Positions 6,789-15,602 are shown, counted from the first letter of the stretch. The stretch is DNA of 16,239 bases from Candidatus Altarchaeales archaeon WOR_SM1_86-2 (GCA_001723855.1 MCBC01000035.1:1-16239); one strand, 5' to 3'. Notes: generated by a model not told the origin, from the letters alone. Numbers and translations: made by a program.

Positions 6789-8018
6789 ATGATAAATGAT
6801 TACTTTAGATTTGCATTAGACAGCATAACCAATAGAAAGACAAGAAGTTTGCTTACTGTTATTGGCACCGTTATAGGAATAACGGCAGTCGTTGCACTCA
6901 TTTCCATAGGGCAGGGAATGCAGGTGGCAATTGACGATCAGTTTAAACTAATCGGAAGCAACCGTATTATTGTAAGTCCAGGCGGTGGCGGAGTCGGGGA
7001 AACATCAAATCCATTGATGGGCGGGCTCGTTTCTGCAAAACTGACGGATGATGATGTGGAATTCATACGCAAAATAACCGGCGTGGAATTTGCCTCAGGA
7101 CCTGTTATAAAGCCTGTTAAGGTGGAATTTGAAGATGAAGTCAAGTATCTGACATCAACAAATGTTCCGACAGATGCAGAATCAATAAAATTTCTTAAAG
7201 GCATTGAATTCTATATAATTGAGGATGGAAGATATATCACCGATGAAGATTCCGATAAAGTTGCAATAGGCTATGAAACCGCACACAGTATCTTTGATAG
7301 AGAAATCAAGATCGGAAATAAGATTTTTATTGAAGACCGGGAATTTGAGGTTATCGGGATCTATAAGAAAGTTGGAAATCCAGTTCACGACCGGAAGGTT
7401 GCAATGTCACTGGACAGGGCAAGAGATATGTTCGGCATGGGGGATGATGTTTCATCAATTTTTGTTACCGTAAAAGACGGGTTTGACGCTGTAGAGGTTA
7501 AAGAAAGAATTGAAAAAGAATTGGGAAGGCACCGCGGCATGAAGGAGGGAGAAGAGGATTTCTCTGTTGCAACAGCAGAGCAGATGGTTGGAATGTTTAA
7601 AGACCTCCTGACAGTTATCCAGTTCGTTTTAATCGGGATTGCGGCAATTTCGCTTCTTGTGGGGGGCATAGGGATAATGACCACAATGTACACATCAGTT
7701 ATCGAGAGAACACATGAGATAGGGATCATGAAAGCGATAGGTGCGAAAAACTCGGATATCGGGTTGATATTTTTGATCGAATCAGGTCTTTTAGGGGTTG
7801 CAGGGGGAATTATAGGAATTATTCTGGGGTTCTCACTGGGCATTATTGTTGAATTTGCAGCCCAGGCAGCAGGCGTTGATGTGATGAAGGCATACATTTC
7901 AATTGAATTAATACTGGGCGCTCTTTTATTTTCATTTTTTGTTGGCACCATTTCAGGGCTTCTGCCTGCAATTAGAGCTTCAAAAATGAATCCTGTTGAT
8001 GCCTTGAGGCATGGGTAG
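6789..8018 (+). CDS. MacB/FtsX-like ABC transporter permease 1
   Basis: A 409-residue permease of the MacB/LolC/FtsX family. One N-terminal membrane helix (about 20-42, SLLTVIGTVIGITAVVALI) is followed by a large extracytoplasmic MacB core-like domain (about 45-265). Three C-terminal helices follow (about 270-298, 325-355, 370-395). The conserved cytoplasmic coupling segment ERTHEIGIMKAIGAKNSDI (about 304-322) contacts the ATPase. The protein ends with the family C-terminus ASKMNPVDALRHG. It is the first gene of a plus-strand operon with permease 2 (28-base gap) and the ATPase. Such proteins usually couple ATP hydrolysis to shape change of an external domain, driving export of peptides, lipids or lipoproteins; the substrate here is unknown. 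Confidence 0.93.
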   Translation: MINDYFRFALDSITNRKTRSLLTVIGTVIGITAVVALISIGQGMQVAIDDQFKLIGSNRIIVSPGGGGVGETSNPLMGGLVSAKLTDDDVEFIRKITGVEFASGPVIKPVKVEFEDEVKYLTSTNVPTDAESIKFLKGIEFYIIEDGRYITDEDSDKVAIGYETAHSIFDREIKIGNKIFIEDREFEVIGIYKKVGNPVHDRKVAMSLDRARDMFGMGDDVSSIFVTVKDGFDAVEVKERIEKELGRHRGMKEGEEDFSVATAEQMVGMFKDLLTVIQFVLIGIAAISLLVGGIGIMTTMYTSVIERTHEIGIMKAIGAKNSDIGLIFLIESGLLGVAGGIIGIILGFSLGIIVEFAAQAAGVDVMKAYISIELILGALLFSFFVGTISGLLPAIRASKMNPVDALRHG

Positions 8019-8046
8019 GGAAATTTAAAAATAAAATTAAATCAAG

Positions 8047-9252
8047 ATGCTTGCTGATTACACAAGACTGGCTTTAACCGGCATAAAACAAAAGGGCATA
8101 AGAAGCCTGCTCACGATGATGGGGATATTCATAGGGATAGCAATGGTTGTTTCTCTTATTTCCCTCGGGGAGGGACTTCAGAATGCAATGCTTGAGCAGT
8201 TTGAGATGATGGGCACTAATGTAATAATGGTAATGCCTGGTGCAGGGATCGAATCGATGTTTGGCTCGGCAGTTCCAGTAACCGAGCATGATGTTGATGT
8301 GATAAAGAAGACAAGGGGTGTTGATGTTGTCGGGGGGCTGGTAACCAAGATCGCGAAAGTAGAATATAAGGATGAAATTAAATATAGCTGGGTGTCAGGT
8401 TTTCCCCAGGATGAAGGAAGAAAAATAATAGAGGATATGCAGCAGATGAAAATTGAAACCGGGAGGGATTTAAGGGAGGGGGATAAATACAAAGCAATTG
8501 TGGGCTATATGATGGCGCACGGCGATGTTTTTGAAAAGGAGGTTAATGTGGGGGATAACATCATGATCAACGATCAGGAATTTGAGGTGGTAGGAAGCCT
8601 GGAAAGAATAGGGAACCCGGATGATGATTCTTCTGCACTGATTCCTCTTGAAACGGCAAAGGAACTTTTTGAAACGGATGAATATATTATGATCATGGCA
8701 AGGGCAAAGGACGGTTTTGACAGCGAAGTTGTTGCGGAAAATATAAAAGAAGAATTGCGAGAAGACCGCGATTTAGAAGAAGGCGATGAGAATTTCGCGG
8801 TTCAGACCATGGAGCAGATGAAGGATTCATATATGGTTGTTATTGACCTTGTTAGAATCTTTTTGATAGGTCTTGCCGCAATATCGCTTCTTGTCGGAGG
8901 TGTCGGGATCATGAACACGATGTACACATCGGTTATTGAAAGAACAAACGAAATCGGGGTTATGAAAGCGATAGGGGCTAAAAACAGTGACATAATGTCA
9001 ATCTTTTTAATTGAGTCTGGAATCTTAGGGGCCGTGGGAGGGATTATAGGCTGCGCTATAGGGCTCAGCATAAGTAAATCGGTGGAGTTGGCAGTAAAAT
9101 CGCAGGGGATTGAATATTTAGTGGCTTCCACTTCACCTGTAATTATCTTCGGGGCAATAGCATTCGCATTTGTCGTTGGTGCATTATCGGGGGCGCTGCC
9201 GGCAAGACAGGCCGCAAAGTTAAAACCTGTGGATGCACTGAGATATGAATGA
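8047..9252 (+). CDS. MacB/FtsX-like ABC transporter permease 2
   Basis: A 401-residue paralogue of the preceding gene with the same layout: first helix about 19-41 (LLTMMGIFIGIAMVVSLISLG), an external core domain, coupling segment ERTNEIGVMKAIGAKNSDI (about 296-314), three C-terminal helices and the terminal motif AKLKPVDALRYE. Its external domain differs considerably from that of permease 1, so the two may form a heterodimer with a shared ATPase. The start ATG follows an A/T-rich spacer. The ATPase gene starts 48 bases downstream. Confidence 0.93.
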   Translation: MLADYTRLALTGIKQKGIRSLLTMMGIFIGIAMVVSLISLGEGLQNAMLEQFEMMGTNVIMVMPGAGIESMFGSAVPVTEHDVDVIKKTRGVDVVGGLVTKIAKVEYKDEIKYSWVSGFPQDEGRKIIEDMQQMKIETGRDLREGDKYKAIVGYMMAHGDVFEKEVNVGDNIMINDQEFEVVGSLERIGNPDDDSSALIPLETAKELFETDEYIMIMARAKDGFDSEVVAENIKEELREDRDLEEGDENFAVQTMEQMKDSYMVVIDLVRIFLIGLAAISLLVGGVGIMNTMYTSVIERTNEIGVMKAIGAKNSDIMSIFLIESGILGAVGGIIGCAIGLSISKSVELAVKSQGIEYLVASTSPVIIFGAIAFAFVVGALSGALPARQAAKLKPVDALRYE

Positions 9253-9300
9253 TTTTGTTTAATTTTATTTTTCCATAAACCTAAATAATAAAGATAAGAA

Positions 9301-10002
9301 ATGAAAGATAACGGGAAACAGCCAATAATAAAATTGCAGGATGTATGGAAAATTTACAGGATGGGCGATGTTGAGGTTCCAGCACTCAGGGGAATGACCC
9401 TTGAAATATACCCGGAAGAATTTGTTGCGATCATGGGTCCTTCAGGCAGCGGTAAAAGCACGGCAATGAATATGGTTGGCTGTCTGGATGTGCCGACAAA
9501 GGGACATATTTTTCTTGATAACAAAGATATCTCAAAGATGAAGGAAAGTGACCTTGCGCAAATTCGCGGCAGGAAAATAGGTTTCATATTCCAGTCATTT
9601 AATCTGATGCAGAATCTCACGGCTCTTGAAAACGTGATGCTTCCGATGACATTCCAGGGGATTCCAAGAGCAAAGAGGGAGGAGCGTGCAAAGAGGCTTT
9701 TAAAACTGGTCGGGCTTGAAGACCGAATGAATCACAAGCCAACTGAACTTTCCGGCGGACAGCAGCAGAGGGTTGCAATTGCAAGATCATTATCAAACAA
9801 CCCTGAAGTGGTACTTGCAGACGAGCCAACAGGTAATCTTGATTCAAAAACAGGGGTTGAGGTTATGGAAATGCTGAAAACCCTGCATGAAAAAGAAGGT
9901 AAGACCATTATCATGGTTACGCACGATAAAAATGTAGGGGACTTTGCCGACAGAATCGCTTATTTAAAAGACGGGAGATGCTGCGATAAGGAGGATATTT
10001 AA
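9301..10002 (+). CDS. MacB/LolD-type ABC transporter ATP-binding protein
   Basis: A 233-residue nucleotide-binding subunit with every functional motif: Walker A GPSGSGKS (46-53), Q-loop Gln98 in FIFQSFNL, signature LSGGQQQR (150-157), Walker B VVLADE (170-175) with catalytic Glu175, D-loop GNLDS (178-182) and switch His208 in MVTHD. The length and the P-T-G-N-L-D form are typical of the MacB/LolD/FtsE group that drives FtsX-like permeases. It is the third gene after two permeases and the only ATPase in the region. It ends three bases from the end of a convergent permease gene, so it may serve all four permeases. Confidence 0.95.
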   Translation: MKDNGKQPIIKLQDVWKIYRMGDVEVPALRGMTLEIYPEEFVAIMGPSGSGKSTAMNMVGCLDVPTKGHIFLDNKDISKMKESDLAQIRGRKIGFIFQSFNLMQNLTALENVMLPMTFQGIPRAKREERAKRLLKLVGLEDRMNHKPTELSGGQQQRVAIARSLSNNPEVVLADEPTGNLDSKTGVEVMEMLKTLHEKEGKTIIMVTHDKNVGDFADRIAYLKDGRCCDKEDI

Positions 10003-10005
10003 ATT

Positions 10006-11232
10006 TTACTCGTATCTTAAAGCATCCACGGGCTTCAGCCTTGACGCCTGCCTTGACGGAAGTATTCCGGATATCATCCCCACAACTATTGAGAACAGAA
10101 GCGATCCTGCGATCAGCTCAGGGCTTACAAGTGTCTGGAAAAATGAATACCCGCTCTGGTGGGCGACCACCTCAACTATTTTCCCAAGCATAATGCCGAT
10201 AAAGCAGCCGATTGCACCCCCTATCAAGCCGAGTGTTCCCGCTTCAAAAAGAAAAATAACAAGGATGTCGCTGTTTTTTGCCCCTATCGCTTTCATAACC
10301 CCTATTTCACGAGTCCTTTCAAGAACCGATGTATAGACAGTGTTCATTATCCCGATTCCGCCGACAACCAGGGATATTGCTGCAATCCCTATTAAAACCA
10401 TATTCATTATACCGAAAACCTGTTCGAATGTGTTTATCACCTGTTCCATGGTGCTTACCTGGAAATCGTCATTTCCCCGCGCGTCCTCCAGTTCCTCTGC
10501 TATTTCATCTGCAACCGCATCAACGTCAAACCCCTCCTTTACCTTAACGTAAATCGCGCCGAACTCATCGGGCGGCTCATTGAAAAGCTCCCTGAAATCA
10601 GTAATGAACATGTAAACAATAGAATCATCAGAAGGTGAGCCTGTTTCTTTAACTATGCACGCTACAGTGAACTCTTTTTCATTACCTCCCTCTCCGACAA
10701 CCGTTAACTTACTTCTCAGGTTCATTTCAGGACCTTCTTCACCCCAGATTTCTCCGGACGCAAGACGCGAGCCGATGCACACCTTGCCTCTCTCGTTTTT
10801 ATCAGGCGAGCTCCCGTATTCAATCTGGTAGCTCTGAAGTTCATCGAACATATCAGCGAAATCCTCGTCAGGGTACGCGCCGACCATAGTGACGGACTCA
10901 CGGTTCTTGTACTTAAACTGCGTGAACTTAAATGAGCCCGCAGTCGCCCCATCAACTCCCCGCACGTCCTCCACGACATCAAGGTCTTTCTGGGTCAATT
11001 TCTCCGGACTGCTTCCCGGCGGACCGTAAGTTACGACACCCCCCTGTACTATAATCTTATCATAACCGATTTTCTCGAACTCTTCTATGACGGAGTCCTG
11101 CAGCCCCTGCCCGATTGAAATTAACGCTACAACTGCCATGATGCCGATCACTATCCCGATTACCGTGAGAAAACTTCTGAGTTTACGCTGCCGTATATTA
11201 TTCAGTGAAATCCTGATGTAGTCGGTAACCAT
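10006..11232 (-). CDS. MacB/FtsX-like ABC transporter permease 3
   Basis: A 408-residue permease with an N-terminal helix (about 20-42, FLTVIGIVIGIMAVVALI), an external MacB core-like domain, the coupling segment ERTREIGVMKAIGAKNSDI (near 303-321), three C-terminal helices and C-terminus ASRLKPVDALRYE. It is closest to permease 4, its upstream neighbour on the same strand: both share the RQRxxRSFLT...VIGIMAVVALISIGQGLQDS beginning and very similar external domains (for example GSRL-SGE-WGE-GPEM). It therefore looks like a recent tandem duplicate. It converges on the ATPase gene with only three bases between the stop codons, and no ATPase follows on its own strand. Confidence 0.93.
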   Translation of the reverse strand: MVTDYIRISLNNIRQRKLRSFLTVIGIVIGIMAVVALISIGQGLQDSVIEEFEKIGYDKIIVQGGVVTYGPPGSSPEKLTQKDLDVVEDVRGVDGATAGSFKFTQFKYKNRESVTMVGAYPDEDFADMFDELQSYQIEYGSSPDKNERGKVCIGSRLASGEIWGEEGPEMNLRSKLTVVGEGGNEKEFTVACIVKETGSPSDDSIVYMFITDFRELFNEPPDEFGAIYVKVKEGFDVDAVADEIAEELEDARGNDDFQVSTMEQVINTFEQVFGIMNMVLIGIAAISLVVGGIGIMNTVYTSVLERTREIGVMKAIGAKNSDILVIFLFEAGTLGLIGGAIGCFIGIMLGKIVEVVAHQSGYSFFQTLVSPELIAGSLLFSIVVGMISGILPSRQASRLKPVDALRYE

Positions 11233-11287
11233 TCTAAATTTAATTTAAATTTTTGTTTGATTAACATATTCCTTTTTTTTCTGTTGC

Positions 11288-12511
11288 TCAATCAAACCTT
11301 AAAGCATCCACCGGCTTTAATTTTGATGCCTGCATGGCGGGGAGCACTCCCGAGATTATTCCTACGAGGATTGAAAACAAAAGTGAACCTGCGATTAATT
11401 CAGGGCTTACAAGAGCTTTAAACAGCGTAAATCCGCTTTCGTGTGCGACTGCTTCAACGGCTTTCCCGATCATTATCCCGACCACGCAGCCGAGTATTCC
11501 GCCGACAAGGCCGAGTGCGCCTGCTTCAATAAGGAAAACCATTAGTATGTCATTGTTTCTCGCTCCAATTGCCTTCATAATCCCTATCTCACGGGTTCTT
11601 TCAAGCACTGATGTGTACATCGTATTCATTATTCCTATGCCCCCGACAAGAAGTGAAATCGCTGCTATGCCGATCAAGAACATATTCAGGATGCCGAGTA
11701 TGCTCCCGAATGATTCGATCACCTGCTCGAGAGTGCTTACCTGGAAATCCTCATCACCGCGGGCATCTTTTAATTCCTCCTTTATTTTTTCAGCAACCTC
11801 GTCAACGTCAAAGCCCTCTTTTGTTTTGGCAAATATTATGTTGTATTCATCAGCGGGCTCGTTAAAAATTTCCTTGAAGTCCTCCATCAGCATGTAAATT
11901 GCAGAGTCATCATCAGGAGCCCCTGTTTCCTCCATTATGCATGTTACCTTGAATTCTTTTTCGGATTCTGTTTCACCCAGGGTTATTTTGCTTCTGAGAC
12001 CCATTTCAGGGCCGTCCTCACCCCAGAACTCTCCCGAGGAAAGCCTTGAGCCGATGCATATATGTCCCCTGATGCCTTTCTTTGGCATGTCTCCTTTTTC
12101 TATTTCATAAAGATCCATACCAAGAAACATTTCCTCGACATAATCCTCGTGCATCGCGGAAATCGCAGTAATGCCTTCTCTTTCCTCATATTCGATTTCA
12201 ACCACTTTAAAAGAAACGGGTGCTGCGGTTTTAACGCCAGGAACATCCTTTATAACTTCAAAGTCGTCGTGGGTCAATTTCTCTGAACCAAGACCCGGGG
12301 AGCTGTAACTCATAATGCCTCCTTCTATTATGATCCGGTCTGAACCGATTTTTTCAAACTGCCCTGTAATTGAGTCCTGCAGGCCCTGACCTATCGAAAT
12401 TAATGCGACAACAGCCATTATCCCGATAACTATGCCGATTATCGTTAGAAAACTTCTGATCCTTCGCTGCCTTAAATTGTTCAGTGATATGCCCAGATAT
12501 TCTGTAAACAT
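11288..12511 (-). CDS. MacB/FtsX-like ABC transporter permease 4
   Basis: A 407-residue permease with the same four-helix plus external-domain plan, coupling segment ERTREIGIMKAIGARNNDI (near 303-321) and C-terminus ASKLKPVDALRFD. It is a close paralogue of permease 3, which follows after a 55-base gap, and the two are probably co-transcribed. An A/T-rich stretch near 12545-12575 is a plausible promoter. Upstream lies a decayed transposase-like fragment separating it from the S-layer-like gene, which may once have been in the same transcription unit. Confidence 0.93.
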   Translation of the reverse strand: MFTEYLGISLNNLRQRRIRSFLTIIGIVIGIMAVVALISIGQGLQDSITGQFEKIGSDRIIIEGGIMSYSSPGLGSEKLTHDDFEVIKDVPGVKTAAPVSFKVVEIEYEEREGITAISAMHEDYVEEMFLGMDLYEIEKGDMPKKGIRGHICIGSRLSSGEFWGEDGPEMGLRSKITLGETESEKEFKVTCIMEETGAPDDDSAIYMLMEDFKEIFNEPADEYNIIFAKTKEGFDVDEVAEKIKEELKDARGDEDFQVSTLEQVIESFGSILGILNMFLIGIAAISLLVGGIGIMNTMYTSVLERTREIGIMKAIGARNNDILMVFLIEAGALGLVGGILGCVVGIMIGKAVEAVAHESGFTLFKALVSPELIAGSLLFSILVGIISGVLPAMQASKLKPVDALRFD

Positions 12512-12581
12512 TGTTTAGCCTGAATCCGACAGTTGATTATTGTGTCTCAAGGAATAAAAATACTTAATTGATTGATGTAAA

Positions 12582-12829
12582 ATTTCCGGACCGTGCAAAA
12601 ACCATGTATTGACATTTGCAGAACTTGCACTTGATGAGGGAATAATATGAGATACGACAAATCCTATCGAAAGAGTAATTGGCGGTTTTCGGGACGAATA
12701 AAGCACATCCGGTCCGACCGGTCGCCAAAGCCTCTTGAACATCTTTTGGATATTTGCCTCCTGAAACGGTGCGATAGGAAAGTTAATCATTTATCGCTTT
12801 ATGAATTTCCTGTAGATAAAATATCCTAA
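12582..12829 (+). pseudogene. Decayed C-terminal remnant of a DDE-type transposase
   Basis: From 12582 one plus-strand frame reads HVLTFAELALDEGII, a TGA stop (12648-12650), then DTTNPIERVIGGF. Around 12690-12700 the reading moves to a second frame: SGRIKHIRSDRSPKPLEHLL, then DICLLKRCDRK, ending at 12829. TTN-x-IER is the usual context of the catalytic glutamate in mutator/IS256-like and some archaeal transposases, and the R-rich then KGLE-LL-type tail fits a transposase C-terminus. No N-terminal part or terminal inverted repeats are visible. The assignment rests on motif memory, and the family is uncertain. A 91-codon minus-strand frame over 12515-12790 is probably its antisense shadow. Confidence 0.45.
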
Positions 12830-14288
12830 AACTGCCAGTATCAACAAGACAATTATGATGGTAAGTGTGCTCATCCCCCTCCCCAGTTCAGATTCTGTGA
12901 GTAGTTTAATCTCAACGATTACATCCTCGGTATACTCTTTATTGTAATTATCCCTGTATTCAATAGACAGTGACAAGGGAACCTCATTCCCACTGTCTTT
13001 AACCTTTATTTTGTATGTCACGGTGTCGGAGTCGTCTGACTCCAACTTTCCTATGTATTCCTCATCCTTTGATAATATGTCATATCTTTCTGAACTCAAT
13101 AATCTAACGCTTAGAAACTTAACATCCGCAGAGCCCTTATTGACTATACTGATTGTCACGTCGCCTATATCTTTTCCAATTGAAACGTCTGATTTGTCAA
13201 TCCCGACATCAAGGTTAACATCACCCTTTACCTCGATCCCGATAATCTTGTTCATCTTATGCTCAACACCGGCACCGTCATAATACCTGATCTTCAATGG
13301 TATTTCATATGATCTCACATCGGCATCCTTATCAATAGAAATTTTAAACTCCGCGATCCTCAATGTCCAATCCGAGATCGATGCTGACATCTTCAGCGGA
13401 TATGCTGCCCACATTCTTTATCTCCACCGTGATCTCTGCGGTATCTCCCGGGCTCAGTGCGGGGTAGCTTACCCCCACAACCTTGAAATCAACATCCGAG
13501 CGCTTGACATTTATGCCGAGAGAAACGACTTCCGTGTTGGTGTTCCCGGATTCATCCTCGTATTCAAACGATATGGAAAGCGAGCAAATGCCCACATTGG
13601 CCGGTTTTATTGCGTAATTTATCGTAAATTCCTGGTCCTTATTCAGATCTCCAATATACTGCTCTTCGGAACCTATAACTGATATGCATTTCGGAGACCC
13701 GGCAGTTGAAAGTGTCACAGACACCTCTTTAGCCCCTGTCATCACACTGCCTTTTAACAACAAGTCCTCTTCAAAATCCGTATAAAAAACATCTTTCTCA
13801 GGGGTTATTTGAAAATTCGGATCCCCGTATACCCTTATCGGTATGACCCAGTTTGTGCTCTCGTCATGCGAATCCAATCTTCCGTCTTCATCGCGCTCAT
13901 AGGCAATATGGTCTAAAAATAATGTGATCGTATGAACCCCGGAGTATGCATCTGGTGAAGCCCTCAATGTTGTCTTAATTGTCCTGCTCTGCCCCGCATC
14001 TATCGTTCCGAGTTTCCATGAGCCCCCTCCCCCTATCGCTCCCGTATCGTGTATAATCGCCTTAACCTCTTTTGCCGGCAGACCCCCCGTGTTCTGGATC
14101 ACTATAATTAAAGTTCCGCTGCTGCCTGGTTTTATTTTATCCTGCATATAGGTCAGGTCATAGTTCACTATTAACTGGGTCGGGGATTGTAATGAGGTTG
14201 ATGCGGTTGCCATCTGCGAGCTTACCGTACCTGCCAAAAGTATAATTACCCCGAACACAAAGATGGATATTTTACCTGATTTTTCCAT
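12791..14288 (-). pseudogene. COG1361-type S-layer-like exported protein, frameshifted
   Basis: The natural start is ATG at 14288 (MEKSGKISIFVFGVIILLAG), a signal peptide. An open frame extends upstream to 14810 but is antisense to gar1/tfb. The first part (14288-13344, 314 codons) holds beta-sandwich repeats of the COG1361 kind, with N-x-G-x-x-x-A-x-x-V motifs such as NTGGLPAKEV and NVGSISAEDV, and stops at TAA 13344-13346. The rest continues in the +1 frame (AEFKISIDKDADVRSYEIPL... to 12791). It ends in a membrane helix (STLTIIIVLLILAVLGYF) and a basic tail, so the ancestral protein was secreted and anchored. The third repeat looks about 18 residues shorter than the first at the break, so a deletion with frameshift is likelier than a single-base error. 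It may be an external partner of the neighbouring permeases. Confidence 0.75.
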
Positions 14289-14331
14289 TTTATTTTTATT
14301 TATAAGTAAAGTAATTAATATAAATAATAAC
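14289..14331. promoter_or_regulatory. Shared divergent promoter region
   Basis: Forty-three bases, nearly all A/T, separate the S-layer-like gene (minus) from the gar1-like gene (plus). TTTATAAG near 14299-14306 is placed as a TATA box for gar1-tfb, about 25-30 bases before the TTG start. The minus strand holds TTTATATTAATT (about 14311-14322), suitable for the other gene. Transcript leaders would be very short or absent. This is assigned by position and composition only. Confidence 0.5.
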
Positions 14332-14550
14332 TTGGAATCCGGGGAGATAAAGGCATACGTAGGGAATGAAGCAGTGATTGGACCCATTAAGTCCGGGGAG
14401 ATACCTGAAATTAATTCAACTGTTCTGGAGTCTGATTCGAAAACTATGGTTGGGAGGGTTTCTGATGTGATTGGCAGGGTAAATGCCCCGTATCTGGTAG
14501 TAAAACTATCCCGTAAATTTAGAAAAAAAGTAAAAAGAGCATCATGGTAG
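14332..14550 (+). CDS. gar1: Gar1-like H/ACA RNP protein
   Basis: A 72-residue small beta-barrel protein. The core VGRVSDVIGRVNAPYLVVK (residues about 41-59) matches the Gar1 pattern (V/I)G-x-V-x-DV-x-G-x-V-x-x-PY-x-x-V, and GEIPEINSTV precedes it as in the family's P-x-(I/L)-G-x-x-V. Gar1 binds Cbf5 in archaeal H/ACA particles that guide pseudouridylation of rRNA. TTG at 14332 is the best in-frame start; an ATG at 14263 would lie inside the divergent gene and upstream of the likely promoter. The basic tail SRKFRKKVKRASW is usual for RNA-binding. Its stop TAG (14548-14550) overlaps the tfb ATG (14544), indicating translational coupling. A gar1-tfb order is known in several euryarchaea. Confidence 0.78.
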   Translation: MESGEIKAYVGNEAVIGPIKSGEIPEINSTVLESDSKTMVGRVSDVIGRVNAPYLVVKLSRKFRKKVKRASW

Positions 14551-15602
14551 AGGTCGATACCGAAAAGGTCAAAAAGAAGATGGGGAAGATACTTGAAAAA
14601 AGAAGGGAGGAGAGGATGGAAGGACCCAGGGAAAGAGAAGAGATTGAGGAGGAAGGCGAGGGGGACACTTTTAAATGCCCTGATTGCGGCAGCACCAAGT
14701 TGATGACAGATCATAAACACGGGGAGATGATTTGTAGTAGCTGCGGGGTGGTGATAGAGGAAAGCATGATCTCTTTTGGAGCGGAGTGGAGAGTATTTGA
14801 CGATGACCAAAAGTACAAAAAAGAAAGAACCGGTGGGGCGGTAAAGTTTTCAAAAATAGGTAAGGGCGTGACAACGGAAATAGACCGCTATGACAGGGAT
14901 TTTAAGGGGGGTGCGATTCCAACGGAAAGTAAAGCACAAATCTACAGGTTGAGGAAGTGGCAGCGAAGAGCCCGAATGGCGGATTCGTTCAACAGAAATT
15001 TATCCGTTGCTCTCCCGGAATTGGAGAGGATGTGCGCGTTCCTTAATGTTTCCGATAATATAAAGGAGGAATGCGCGAAGATGTACCGACAATCCATATC
15101 AGAGGGTCTGGTCAGGGGGAGAAGTATAGAGAGTATAATTGCCGCTATGATCTACATAGTATCAAGGAATATGATGGTTCCGAAAACTCTTGAAAAATTA
15201 GAAGAAGCGTCTGGCGTTAATAAGAGGGAGATAGGCAGAAGTTACCGCTTCATAGTCCGAAATCTGGGGGTAAAAATGAGGGTGGAGCGGGCTGCAGATT
15301 TCATTCCCGGATTTGCATCTGAATTGGGAATCTCCGGTGAAACTGAGGCAAAAGCGGTTGAGATACTTGACACAGCTACCAGGAAAGGAGTCACCGCCGG
15401 AAGGGGTCCGGTAGGGATGGCTGCCGCCGCTTTGAAACTTGCGGGGTTATTGATGGGGGACAAAAATGCGGAGCACAGGAGAATCGTAACGCTGCCGGGA
15501 GTGACAAAGACCACCATAGATCAGAGAGTTAAACAACTTTCTAAGGCAGTGGATGAAAACCTGACGGAAGAGCAAAGAAAAAGATTGAGATATTCGTTTT
15601 AA
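14544..15602 (+). CDS. tfb: Transcription initiation factor B (TFIIB homologue), divergent
   Basis: A 352-residue TFB that recruits archaeal RNA polymerase to TBP-bound promoters. The zinc ribbon is CPDC (Cys45, Cys48) with CSSC (Cys64, Cys67). The B-reader/linker follows with GAEWRVFDDDQK...RTGG and IPTESKAQIYRLRKWQRRARMAD (about 80-146). Two cyclin-like repeats follow, the first about 150-235 (including GLVRGRSIESIIAAMIYIVSR) and the second about 245-345. Odd points are a charged N-terminal extension of about 40 residues before the zinc ribbon, where most TFBs have about ten, and a changed recognition helix region (GVTKTTIDQRVKQL instead of the usual GVTEVTIRNRYKEL). It overlaps gar1 by seven bases. 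It could be the sole TFB of a divergent lineage or an extra paralogue. Confidence 0.94.
   Translation: MVEVDTEKVKKKMGKILEKRREERMEGPREREEIEEEGEGDTFKCPDCGSTKLMTDHKHGEMICSSCGVVIEESMISFGAEWRVFDDDQKYKKERTGGAVKFSKIGKGVTTEIDRYDRDFKGGAIPTESKAQIYRLRKWQRRARMADSFNRNLSVALPELERMCAFLNVSDNIKEECAKMYRQSISEGLVRGRSIESIIAAMIYIVSRNMMVPKTLEKLEEASGVNKREIGRSYRFIVRNLGVKMRVERAADFIPGFASELGISGETEAKAVEILDTATRKGVTAGRGPVGMAAAALKLAGLLMGDKNAEHRRIVTLPGVTKTTIDQRVKQLSKAVDENLTEEQRKRLRYSF

Noticed and set aside
12515..12790. 91-codon minus-strand frame whose ATG abuts the S-layer-like gene stop (TAA-ATG)
   Set aside because: The stop-start adjacency is suggestive, but the translation has no recognisable domain and the plus strand here reads as a transposase remnant, so it is more likely an antisense shadow.
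14289..14810. Upstream extension of the S-layer-like frame (to 14810)
   Set aside because: It lies antisense to gar1 and tfb, and a signal peptide begins exactly at the internal ATG 14288.
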